Of a stretch of DNA of 32,412 bases, positions 1 to 7,961 are shown one piece after another (within the stretch, counting starts at the first letter, position 1; each line of letters starts with the position of its first letter). The stretch comes from an uncultured Lachnospiraceae bacterium (GTDB lineage Bacteria; Bacillota; Clostridia; Lachnospirales; Lachnospiraceae): NCBI GenBank assembly GCA_910588865.1, contig CAJUSJ010000012.1:1-32412 (forward strand), in the 5' to 3' direction. The position numbers and the translations under genes were made by a program. The notes under the pieces are model-generated. The model ran no database searches, was not told the DNA's origin, and was given only the letters and a program-made list of their open reading frames with translations.

Positions 1-84
1 GGCATGAATTCAGGTATGCCAAACGCGCCCGCCAGACTTTCATGGGTGGTGGCGCATCCGCAGCCGGGCGCATGTAGGTTTACT
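1..84. repeat. Dispersed palindromic repeat, copy A (cut by window edge)
   Basis: This stretch aligns with few differences to 2540-2625: both contain the blocks CCAAACGCGCCCGCCA, GGTGGCGCATCCG and GCCGGGCGCATG in the same order. The outer arms GCGCCCG and CGGGCGC are complementary, so the unit can fold into a hairpin. It begins immediately after the stop of the capA-like gene and may extend beyond the left edge. Confidence 0.75.
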
Positions 85-87
85 TTG

Positions 88-1218
88 TTACTTTTTCTCC
101 TGGATGACCCCATTCTCGTCAATGACCGCGTTCGCGGAGACGCTCTGGAGAAACTGGAACATCTGCTGCCGCTTTGCCCCGTCTGTCACCAGGGTGGTCC
201 GGCATCCCGATTGAAGACAGGGCACGAACCGGAATTCCAGGATCCCATCCTTTGAGATATCCGCCTCCACAAGGCCTGTGTCCCTGGTCTTGCTGTTGAA
301 CCAGAAGTTGCCCAGGCTGTAGAAAATAGGAACCCCTTTATAGTACTCGATCCCCTGGAGACAGTGGGGGTGGTCGCCGATGACCAGGTCCGCCCCAGCG
401 TCAATATACTGGTGCCCCAGGCTCTGCTGGTCCGCCTCAAACCGGCTGACCCCCTCGGTCCCCCAGTGGACATAGACCACCACAAAGTCGCTGCTGGCCT
501 TTGCCTTCTTAATGACTTCCAAAAATACCCCTGGATCGTAAGTCCTCAATACTCCCGGGGTTGTGGCTGTGGCTTCTTTGGTGTACACATAGGATCTTTC
601 CACCTGGGTAGCGCTGACATAGGCTATTTTCAGATCCCCTGCCTGAAAATAGACGATCTCTTTCGCCTCCTCCAGATTCCGCCCCGCCCCCACATATGGG
701 ATCTTGTTCTCCTTCAGGGTATCCATGGTGTCTAAAAGCGCTGTCTCTCCGTAATCGTAGACATGATTATTTGCCAGGGACACAATGTCCGCAGACAATA
801 TGGACAGGTTGGCCGCTGTCTCCGTCTTTGCCCGGAAGGTAAAGGTCTTTCCGGAAAGAGGAGTTCCCCTGGTGCTGTAGGTAAACTCGTTGTTGATCAT
901 CATGATATCCGCGGCATCCATGCGGGCGATGACCTCCGGGGCAATGCATCTGGTGATATCATCCCCATTGCTGTGATAGTATACCATGTTGGCGTAACCC
1001 TCCGCGAAGCTGATATCTCCTGCGAAGGACAGGGTCACCTTGTCCGGGGATTTTGGCTTTCTGACGTAGATCTGCTCCTCTGACTCCCGGCCCTGGGATA
1101 TATCCTGTTTCATCCACAGATGGTTCAGGCTTGTGGAGGCCCTGGCTGTCAGCGTCGGGATACCCGCTGCCGCCAGAACCGCGGCCGCGGCCACAGCCGC
1201 TATATGGTGCTTTCTCAT
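88..1218 (-). CDS. CapA-family (PGA_cap) metallophosphatase-like protein, exported
   Basis: The product is 376 residues and belongs to the CapA/PGA_cap family, a calcineurin-like fold. It is named after the poly-gamma-glutamate capsule protein, but many clostridial members have no proven substrate. Visible signatures are SFAGDISFAEG near residue 64, ANNHVYDYGE in the middle, then HWGTEG and GDHPHCLQG followed by PIFYSLGNFWFNS. The N terminus (residues 1-28, MRKHHIAAV then an Ala-rich core ending TARAS) looks like a signal peptide, so it probably acts outside the membrane. I chose the ATG at 1218 because a GGGAGGG ribosome site sits at 1231-1237. An upstream in-frame TTG at 1239 would lie over that site. 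It follows the aminotransferase gene by 31 bases and is probably co-transcribed. No other capsule genes are visible here, so a role in capsule export is not supported. Confidence 0.88.
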   Translation of the reverse strand: MRKHHIAAVAAAAVLAAAGIPTLTARASTSLNHLWMKQDISQGRESEEQIYVRKPKSPDKVTLSFAGDISFAEGYANMVYYHSNGDDITRCIAPEVIARMDAADIMMINNEFTYSTRGTPLSGKTFTFRAKTETAANLSILSADIVSLANNHVYDYGETALLDTMDTLKENKIPYVGAGRNLEEAKEIVYFQAGDLKIAYVSATQVERSYVYTKEATATTPGVLRTYDPGVFLEVIKKAKASSDFVVVYVHWGTEGVSRFEADQQSLGHQYIDAGADLVIGDHPHCLQGIEYYKGVPIFYSLGNFWFNSKTRDTGLVEADISKDGILEFRFVPCLQSGCRTTLVTDGAKRQQMFQFLQSVSANAVIDENGVIQEKK

Positions 1219-1249
1219 AAGTGTATTTCTCCCTCCCAAAAGATTATGG

Positions 1250-2443
1250 TTACCTGTCCGGATACTCCTCTTTCACAAATCTCTCCAGCACAGGGATGGA
1301 TCTCTTCACCTTCTCCGTGTCAATGCAGTAAGCCATGCGGAAATATCCGGGCACACCGAAGTTATCCGAAGGAACCAGGATCAGGTCGTATTTTTTCGCC
1401 TTCACGCAGAAAGCGCCGGCAGAATCCTCCAGGGCTTTGGGGAAGATATAGAAGGTCCCCCCCGGCTTCACCACCTGAAAGCCCAGCCTCACCAGTGCGT
1501 CATAGAGCAGGTTCATGTTGGTCTCATACACCGACAAGTCGCTGGTCTGGCCAAGAACCTTGGACACTGCCAGCTGCACGCTGGAAGGGGGGCAGTTGTG
1601 TCCGATCCCCCGGCTGATCTGGCCGCACATCACAGCCAGCACATCCCCGTCCGTACATCTGGGGTTTACGGCCACATATCCGATCCGCTCTCCCGGCAGG
1701 CTTAAGCTCTTGGAGTAAGAGTAACAGGAGATGGAGTTGTCATAGAACCTGGACACATAAGGGCTGTCCGCGCCCTTAAACACGATCTCCCTGTAAGGCT
1801 CATCGCTGATAAGGAAGATGTCGTGTCCGTACTCCTTCTGTTTTGTCTCAAGAAAATCCGCCAGCTTTTCTATGGTCTCTGTGCTGTAGACGATACCTGA
1901 CGGGTTGTTGGGAGTGTTGATCAGCACCGCCATGACCTTTTCGTTCATCACCTGTTCCAGGGCCTGAAAATTCACCTGAAAATCCTCTGTGCTGGCAGGC
2001 ACCACCCTAAGGACCGCTCCGGACAGATTCACATAAGGGCCGTACTCCGGAAAATAGGGGGCAAAGGTGAGGATCTCATCTCCCGGGCTGGTGACACACC
2101 GGAAAGCGTGGGCCAGAGCCCCCGCGGCACCGGAGGCCATAAAAATGTGCTTTGCCTCATAATCCATGCCGAACCGCTGGTTTAAGCTGTCAGCCACTGC
2201 CTTCCTCACGCTCTCAATCCCCAGGGACGGGCTGTAGCCGTGGATGTCCATGGGATCCCCGGTCTTAAGAAGCTCCGCCATAGCGTCCGTGTAAGCCTGG
2301 GGACAGGGCACACTGGGATTACCTAAACTGTAGTCAAACACATTGTCATAGCCGATCTCCTGGCCCCTGGCCGAGGCGTACTCGCTCAGTTCCCGTATAA
2401 TGGATTTGCCCTGAAGCATCTTTTTGTAGGTTTCATTTATCAT
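1250..2443 (-). CDS. Class I/II PLP-dependent aminotransferase
   Basis: This is a 397-residue fold-type I aminotransferase of the aspartate aminotransferase superfamily. The PLP lysine is K245 in SYSKSLSLPGERIGY, with R253 close after it. NTPNNPSG at 176-183 and SDEPYRE at 213-219 supply the Asn and the Asp/Tyr that contact the cofactor. Length is normal for the family. The start ATG has AAGGAAGGA about eight bases upstream. Substrate cannot be assigned; clostridial paralogues act on aspartate, alanine or aromatic amino acids. It is the first gene of a probable two-gene unit with the capA-like gene. The promoter is between this start and the repeat at 2511. Confidence 0.93.
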   Translation of the reverse strand: MINETYKKMLQGKSIIRELSEYASARGQEIGYDNVFDYSLGNPSVPCPQAYTDAMAELLKTGDPMDIHGYSPSLGIESVRKAVADSLNQRFGMDYEAKHIFMASGAAGALAHAFRCVTSPGDEILTFAPYFPEYGPYVNLSGAVLRVVPASTEDFQVNFQALEQVMNEKVMAVLINTPNNPSGIVYSTETIEKLADFLETKQKEYGHDIFLISDEPYREIVFKGADSPYVSRFYDNSISCYSYSKSLSLPGERIGYVAVNPRCTDGDVLAVMCGQISRGIGHNCPPSSVQLAVSKVLGQTSDLSVYETNMNLLYDALVRLGFQVVKPGGTFYIFPKALEDSAGAFCVKAKKYDLILVPSDNFGVPGYFRMAYCIDTEKVKRSIPVLERFVKEEYPDR

Positions 2444-2476
2444 GGGTTTGTCCTTCCTTTCCGCTCTGTGTCTTTC

Positions 2477-2505
2477 ATTGTACTATGTTTTTTCCGTTCC
2501 ATCCA
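2477..2505 (-). promoter_or_regulatory. Candidate promoter for the aminotransferase-capA pair
   Basis: On the minus strand TACAAT (2477-2482) is preceded, with a 17-base spacer, by TGGATG (2500-2505). The -10 matches the consensus in five of six bases; the -35 is weak. It sits 34 bases before the aminotransferase ATG, in the gap left between that gene and the repeat. Confidence 0.45.
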
Positions 2506-2510
2506 TACCT

Positions 2511-2680
2511 TTTACCTTGAAAGTCCATCGCCGCAGGCGATCTGAATTCAGGGATACCAAACGCGCCCGCCACATACTTTCGTGTGCGGTGGCGCATCCG
2601 CTGCCGGGCGCATGAAGGTTTACCTTGAAAGTCCATCGCCGCAGGCGTCTGAAATCAGGTATGCCAAGCGCCCGAAGGCT
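2511..2680. repeat. Dispersed palindromic repeat, copy B plus partial copy C
   Basis: A 29-base sequence at 2511-2539 recurs exactly at 2619-2647 (108-base period; it contains GTCCATCGCCGCAGGCG). Between them lies the same block as in copy A (1-84). Its outer arms GCGCCCG (2563-2569) and CGGGCGC (2605-2611) pair, as do GCCAC (2569-2573) and GTGGC (2589-2593), giving a nested hairpin. After the second 29-mer the unit resumes (TCTGAAATCAGGTATGCC) but then skips to GCGCCCGAAGGCT, so copy C has lost its central part. Each strand is incidentally open for translation; I do not regard those frames as genes. Confidence 0.8.
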
Positions 2681-2687
2681 CACAGAC

Positions 2688-2723
2688 AAAAACGGCAGAA
2701 GACAAGCCGCCTGTCCTCTGCCG
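2688..2723 (-). terminator. Rho-independent terminator of the mrp operon
   Basis: On the minus strand a 12-base-pair stem (2712-2723 pairing with 2693-2704, one G-U pair) closes a seven-base loop. It is followed by five T residues (2692-2688). It begins 11 bases after the last mrp gene, so that gene appears to end the operon. Confidence 0.88.
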
Positions 2724-2733
2724 ATACCCGTTT

Positions 2734-4827
2734 TTAAAACAGCAGTACACCGCCGTAATACACAAACAGGAGATACCCCAAAGTTACACACAAACCAATA
2801 CAAAACAGCATCAGGCCGAAAGAAAAGCTCTGTTCCACCAGGTTTCCGATGTGCTTAAACCGCTTTTCTTTCTCAATCAGATGGTGTACCGCGGATACCC
2901 GCACCCTGCCCGAATCCTTTTCCCCAAACAGACGTTTTCTCATCCTGGCCCACCTGTCCGCGAAGCTGCCCAGGACATGGGCCAGCCAGTTGCCTTCGGG
3001 ATGAGATTTGGGCTCCGGAAGCTGGCGGCACAGGGTCTTTCGGGCCAGCGCCACAATATCATCAGTGAGATGATCCATGACTCTGCACACAATGGTAAAC
3101 ACTGCCGGGAGCACTGCCTGAAGGAGGGGACGGTAGATCAGGTTTTCAAGGTCAAGCCACGCGGGCCAGCGGTCCACATAGCGTCTGCGTCTGCCCCTGC
3201 CCTCTTTTCCCTCTGACATCTGGCCTGCTTCCGGCTCCATCAAAAGAGTCCGGACGACCCCCGCGTACAATAACACCCCGATCCCTATGGAGATCAGGCC
3301 GCCTTTTAAGTTGGCAAAGGAGAAATAGCTGACTTCATGGACATGGCCGCTGCCTCCAAAAAACTCCTGCCCCATGTCCCCGATCCGGTTCATGGTCATA
3401 TAAGGCACCATGCCCAGCACCGGCAGGATCGCGGCCGCCCCCACCAGAACGGCCCGGCTTAAGGGGGTCATATACCGGGAGGACATCTGGTCGAACTCGG
3501 CCTGCCTCTTTGGATGCCGGTCCACAAACAGAGCCACAAACAGCTTCAGCATGTAAGCCACCGTCATACCTCCGGTAAACAAAAATACCCACTCCGCGCC
3601 TTTCCAGAAATCATGGCTGATCATGGTATCAAGCAGAGCCGGACTGGCGCCCGCGGCACCTTCCGCCAAAATCCTTCCTTCCTCCAAAAGCTTCCCGTAC
3701 TCCACAATGCTCTCATGGAGCAAGGTCTTGCTGACATAGCCGTTCCACAGGGGGATGCCTCCGATTCCCAGGGCTCCCATCGCGAAACAGAAGCACAGGG
3801 CTGGTTTCTTCCGTCCGAATCCCCGTATATCGTTGAGTTCCAGCTGGTGGAGGTTCATAAACACGGCTCCCGCGCACAGAAACAGCACCAGCTTAATAAG
3901 AGAGTGATTCACCATGTGGAGAAACGCCCCTCTCACCGCCAGAAGGTTGCCCTCCCCTGCCCAGGACAAAAGGCAGGACATGCCAATGCCTGTCATGATA
4001 AATCCGATCTGGGACACAGAGGAACAGGCCAGGGTCCGTTTCAGGTTCACGGAAAATACCGCCAAAAGGGCTCCTAAAAACATGGTCACAAGGCCCAGGA
4101 TGGCTATGAGCAGTCCCCAGTTCCCGTCACCCGCGAACATAACGCAGGACAAAATAATGATTCCAAAAACCCCCGCTTTGGTGAGAATTCCCGACAGCAG
4201 GGCACTGGCCGGAGCCGGAGCCACGGGATGGGCTTTGGGGAGCCAGATGTGCAAAGGAAAACATCCGGCCTTGGCTCCAAAGCCGAAGAGCATCAGAAGT
4301 CCGGCTGTGTAGAGCTGTGCCTTGGCGGAGGCAAAACCGCCGGCCACATGGATGACAGCCCCGCCTGACAGAGTCGCCTCCCCGGCCAGGACCCGCCCGG
4401 CCTCAACACCGATCTGATCCATATCCAGGGTTCCAAGGACATCTCGGAGCAAAAACAGCCCCATAAGCATCACCATGCCTCCCATAACGGCCACTGCCAG
4501 ATAGGTCTGGCCTGCCCTTAAGCTCTCCTCCTTCTCGTCAAAAGCCACCCACACATAGGAGGTAAAGGACATGATCTCAAAAAAGATAAAGGTTGTATAC
4601 AGATCCGCCGACAAAAACACACCCACCGTGGCCGCGAAGGTGGCCCAGAAAAACCAATAATATCTGGACTTCTTCTCATAGTGGGCCATATACTGTTTGG
4701 AAAACGCGCCGCTGACCCCCCACATCAATACCGCGATCACAGTGTACACCAGCCGGAATCCATCCAGCTTAAAGCCCATCCCCATGCCGCAGATGCCGGG
4801 GATCATCAGTTCCATCGCTTCTCTCAT
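2734..4827 (-). CDS. NuoL/MrpA-type antiporter-like subunit (last gene of mrp operon)
   Basis: The 697-residue product is a polytopic proton-conducting membrane subunit of the NuoL/NuoM/MrpA superfamily. The conserved charged residues are visible: E84 in FIFFEIMSF, K186 in FGFGAKAGCFPLHIWLPKAHP, K217 in SGILTKAG and K312 in NHSLIKLVLF. After about residue 500 comes a long hydrophilic stretch rich in Arg, Lys and Glu, then one last membrane segment ending in VYYGGVLLF. This fits the longer MrpA/NuoL type, which has a cytoplasmic lateral extension. The start ATG overlaps the previous stop as ATGA and has GGAGGTG seven bases upstream. It lacks the fused C-terminal MbhD/MbhE domains of a classical MrpA; those are separate genes in this operon. 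Confidence 0.9.
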   Translation of the reverse strand: MREAMELMIPGICGMGMGFKLDGFRLVYTVIAVLMWGVSGAFSKQYMAHYEKKSRYYWFFWATFAATVGVFLSADLYTTFIFFEIMSFTSYVWVAFDEKEESLRAGQTYLAVAVMGGMVMLMGLFLLRDVLGTLDMDQIGVEAGRVLAGEATLSGGAVIHVAGGFASAKAQLYTAGLLMLFGFGAKAGCFPLHIWLPKAHPVAPAPASALLSGILTKAGVFGIIILSCVMFAGDGNWGLLIAILGLVTMFLGALLAVFSVNLKRTLACSSVSQIGFIMTGIGMSCLLSWAGEGNLLAVRGAFLHMVNHSLIKLVLFLCAGAVFMNLHQLELNDIRGFGRKKPALCFCFAMGALGIGGIPLWNGYVSKTLLHESIVEYGKLLEEGRILAEGAAGASPALLDTMISHDFWKGAEWVFLFTGGMTVAYMLKLFVALFVDRHPKRQAEFDQMSSRYMTPLSRAVLVGAAAILPVLGMVPYMTMNRIGDMGQEFFGGSGHVHEVSYFSFANLKGGLISIGIGVLLYAGVVRTLLMEPEAGQMSEGKEGRGRRRRYVDRWPAWLDLENLIYRPLLQAVLPAVFTIVCRVMDHLTDDIVALARKTLCRQLPEPKSHPEGNWLAHVLGSFADRWARMRKRLFGEKDSGRVRVSAVHHLIEKEKRFKHIGNLVEQSFSFGLMLFCIGLCVTLGYLLFVYYGGVLLF

Positions 4828-6422
4828 CCTGCCTCACCTCCAATCATGGTCAAAAGCCTCATGAGCGGTGCCGGGTGAAGTCCAATGAGGAGAATGGCTG
4901 CCGCGAAAATCACAAGAGGCACTGTCATCTTCCAGCTTGGATCCGTCACCTTGTGGGCCGCCTTCTTTCCTTTCCTGGCCCTGGGCTTTTTCTCCGCGGA
5001 CGACCCCGGGCTTTCTGCCTCGGTCTGATCCCGATGGGGCCCGCCGGCATTTTCAGCCGCCTCCACCATAAGCCCTCCAAGACTTGGGAAATAAGCCCTG
5101 ACCATGACAGTCATCATGTAGATCCCGGTCATAAGAGCTGAGTACAGGATCACCACCACCCCTGTATACGCCAGAGAAGCGTTGCTGTCAAAGGCCGCCT
5201 GGGCTAAATTCCATTTGCTGATAAATCCGGCGAACAGCGGGATCCCCATAAGGGACAGGCTGGACACCAGAAGGCAGCCAAAGGTTATGGGCATCTTCTT
5301 CCCCATGCCGTCAAGCTCATAGATATAGGTCTTTCCAGACTGATGCATCACCGCTCCCGCGCAGAAGAAAGCGCAGATCTTCATAAAGGCGTGGATCACC
5401 AGGTGGCTTAAGGCCGCCGCCAGCCCAAAAGGAGTCATGAGAGTTGCCCCAAAAAGGATGTAGGACAGGTTGCTCACCGTAGAATAAGCAAGCCTCCGTT
5501 TCCAATGAACCTCCTTAACCGCCATGGTGGACCCGAACCCGATGGTCACCAGAGCCGCCGCCATTACTACCCACTGGGCCCAGGTTCCCCTTAAAAACTG
5601 GGTGCCGAAGCTGAAATAGGTGAGCCGCAAAATAGCGAAAGCGCCTGACTTTACCACTGCCACCGCGTGGAGCAGGGCTGTCACAGGGGTCGGCGCGACA
5701 GCGGCTTTCGGCAGCCACCGGTAGCAGGGAAACAGAGCCGCTTTCACGCCAAAGCCGAAAAAGGCCAGCACGTAGGCGATCAACAAAATATCCTTCCTCT
5801 CCCCTGCCCTCACAAGGTTCAGCATCCCTCCTGCCACAAACTCCGTTGTCCCCACTGCCGAAAATCCCAGCACAAACACCAGGCCCACAAAGGCAAAGGC
5901 CGCGCCGCCTATGGAATAATACAGATAGGTCCGGCCTGCCCGCACCGCCTCGGTGGTGAGAGGAAACAGCACAAGGGGCAGGGTAACCAGGGTCAGCATC
6001 TCATAAAACAGATACAAGGTTACAAGGTTGCCTGCCAGGGCAATGCCCATGGTAATGCCGTAAGTTATGGTATAAAAGGCGAAAAAGGTACTTTTCCGCT
6101 CCTCATGTTTCATATATTCAAACGCGTATAATGTGGCCAGGGGCCACAAAAAAGCCACCAGCCCGGCAAACACGCTTCCCATACGGTCCAGCTTGAACAT
6201 GATGGTCAGCTCAGAGTACAGCCGAAACAGCACAAGACGCCTGTCTCCGTCCACACCTCCCGCGATGGCCATTGCCACCAGAAGGCTGTTTGCCGTCACC
6301 AGACTTTCGATGAAAAGCTCTCTTTTCCGGCTCCATTCCTCTTTTCCCAAACCCCGAAGCAGCATCGCCACCCCGCTTAGGATGGGAAAAAACACCGGAA
6401 GAGCCAGTATGATCTCGCTCAT
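4824..6422 (-). CDS. NuoM/NuoN-like antiporter subunit of mrp operon (MrpD family)
   Basis: The protein has 532 residues from the preferred ATG at 6422, which has GGAGGG about seven bases upstream. An in-frame start 24 bases earlier would lie inside the preceding gene. It is a multi-spanning Mrp/complex I antiporter-like subunit. E141 lies in LYLFYEMLTL, K227 in FGFGVKAALFPCYRWLPKA, and K258 in VAVVKSGAF; HAFMKICAFF carries the later Lys. An unusual basic, hydrophilic linker (containing AEKKPRARKGKKAAHK, roughly residues 470-500) precedes the last membrane segment. It lies 13 bases after the preceding gene and is translationally coupled to the next. Confidence 0.9.
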   Translation of the reverse strand: MSEIILALPVFFPILSGVAMLLRGLGKEEWSRKRELFIESLVTANSLLVAMAIAGGVDGDRRLVLFRLYSELTIMFKLDRMGSVFAGLVAFLWPLATLYAFEYMKHEERKSTFFAFYTITYGITMGIALAGNLVTLYLFYEMLTLVTLPLVLFPLTTEAVRAGRTYLYYSIGGAAFAFVGLVFVLGFSAVGTTEFVAGGMLNLVRAGERKDILLIAYVLAFFGFGVKAALFPCYRWLPKAAVAPTPVTALLHAVAVVKSGAFAILRLTYFSFGTQFLRGTWAQWVVMAAALVTIGFGSTMAVKEVHWKRRLAYSTVSNLSYILFGATLMTPFGLAAALSHLVIHAFMKICAFFCAGAVMHQSGKTYIYELDGMGKKMPITFGCLLVSSLSLMGIPLFAGFISKWNLAQAAFDSNASLAYTGVVVILYSALMTGIYMMTVMVRAYFPSLGGLMVEAAENAGGPHRDQTEAESPGSSAEKKPRARKGKKAAHKVTDPSWKMTVPLVIFAAAILLIGLHPAPLMRLLTMIGGEAG

Positions 6423-6435
6423 ATTTATCCCTCCA

Positions 6436-7932
6436 TCAAAGCACAACCGCTGCTATGGACCGCAGCATGGATATCAGACCTTCCGGGAAACACCCAAAGA
6501 GAAGAGCGGCCCCGGCCAGAATCCCGATGGGTGCCAGCATCCACAGAGACGGCTCCTTTCCCGCCAGGTTTCTCTTTTGGATCTCCTCCCCCTTAAAGTC
6601 ATGTCCCGGGAAAAAACCCCGGATCGTCAGAGGCAGCAGATATCCTGCTGTCAAAAGCGCGCTGACCAACAGCACCGCCGGTCCCACCCAGGACCACACT
6701 CCGGCGCCTGAGGAAAGAGCTCCCAAAGCCAGATACCACTTGCTCACAAATCCGCTCGCAGGCGGAATTCCCACCAGGGCCAGGGCCGCTATGGTATAGC
6801 AGACCAGGGTTTTGGGCATCACCTTCCCCAGACCTCTCATCTGGTCCACCCGGGTCCAGCCTGTGGTCACGATGATGGCTCCTGCCGTCAAAAACAGGGC
6901 GTGCTTGATCACAGAGTGGAACACCACATGGGAGAGGGCTCCCACAAAGGCGGTCTGATTCAGAAGGCTTAAACCGAACAGCACATAGCTGACCTGGCTG
7001 ACCGTGGAGTAAGCCAGACGTTTCTTCATCACAGGCTCTTTATAAGCCAGCATGGAACCCATGAACACGGTGAGAAGGGTCAAACAGATCCACGCGTCCT
7101 GAACCCATGTGCCCCGAAGACGGTCCGGCCCGATGATATAATATACCACCCGGATGATGGCCAGAACTCCCGCCTTGGTGATCAGGCCTGACAGCACCGC
7201 GCTGGCAGAGGCCGGGGCCACGGGGTGGGCCGTGGGAAGCCACCCGTGAAGAGGGAACATCCCCGCTTTGGTGCCGAATCCCACAACCATGCAGAAGGCG
7301 GACACCAGCAAAAGCCCTTCTTTGCCTGCCAGAGCCCCGTCGCTTAACACACCTCCCGGGGTGAAGGTCAGGCTTGTTGACACTCCCGCCAGAAAGAAGA
7401 TCCCAAACAGCGCCAGGAACGCGCCTGCCACTGAGTAAAACAGGTATTTGAGACCTGCCCGCACGGCTTCCCTGCTCCGCTCGTGGAGCACTAAGGGCAG
7501 GGAAGTCAGGGTCATAAGCTCATAAAATACATACAATGTAATCAGATTTGCTGAAAAATTCAGCCCCATCAACACTCCCACCACGATCAGATAGTACCCA
7601 AAAAACCGGTGCTCCTCCTCCTCGTGGGACATGTAAGCCACAGAATAGATGCCCACCAGCAGCCACACCGCTGCCGTGAGAGCCGCGAACAGACGGCCCA
7701 CCTCATCCGCGCCCAGCTCCAGGGTAATCTGTTCGGTCACTCTCAGCATGGTCAAAGAACTCCCGCCTGACAAGAGAGCCCCCACAGTGAGGACAAGCTC
7801 CAGCACAAGGACCGCCGCGGACAGACCCACCAGATATTTCCGGTTTTTCCGAAACACCTTGCCCGCCAGCACCCCGATCCCTGCCGCGATGGGACAGACC
7901 ACGGGAAACAGCAACATCATATTTCCTTCCAT
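6436..7932 (-). CDS. NuoM/MrpD-like antiporter subunit of mrp operon
   Basis: This is a 498-residue polytopic subunit of the MrpA/MrpD, NuoL/M/N superfamily. E138 in LYVFYELMTL and K222 in GFGTKAGMFPLHGWLPTAHP mark the proton channel, with K253 in SGLITKAG. HSVIKHALFL carries the distal Lys. The start at 7932 has AGGAG nine bases upstream; a second ATG at 7920 is less well placed. It follows the preceding subunit by 29 bases, the largest gap in the operon, but no terminator or promoter is visible there. It resembles its neighbours enough that tandem duplication followed by divergence is likely. Confidence 0.9.
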   Translation of the reverse strand: MEGNMMLLFPVVCPIAAGIGVLAGKVFRKNRKYLVGLSAAVLVLELVLTVGALLSGGSSLTMLRVTEQITLELGADEVGRLFAALTAAVWLLVGIYSVAYMSHEEEEHRFFGYYLIVVGVLMGLNFSANLITLYVFYELMTLTSLPLVLHERSREAVRAGLKYLFYSVAGAFLALFGIFFLAGVSTSLTFTPGGVLSDGALAGKEGLLLVSAFCMVVGFGTKAGMFPLHGWLPTAHPVAPASASAVLSGLITKAGVLAIIRVVYYIIGPDRLRGTWVQDAWICLTLLTVFMGSMLAYKEPVMKKRLAYSTVSQVSYVLFGLSLLNQTAFVGALSHVVFHSVIKHALFLTAGAIIVTTGWTRVDQMRGLGKVMPKTLVCYTIAALALVGIPPASGFVSKWYLALGALSSGAGVWSWVGPAVLLVSALLTAGYLLPLTIRGFFPGHDFKGEEIQKRNLAGKEPSLWMLAPIGILAGAALLFGCFPEGLISMLRSIAAVVL

Positions 7933-7961
7933 AATCGTTCTCTCCTAATATTTTCCGCTAT

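Noticed and set aside
2483..2803. 106-codon minus-strand frame over the dispersed repeat
   Set aside because: It is a translation of the repeat (the same short peptide appears twice) and runs through the mrp terminator into the last mrp gene.
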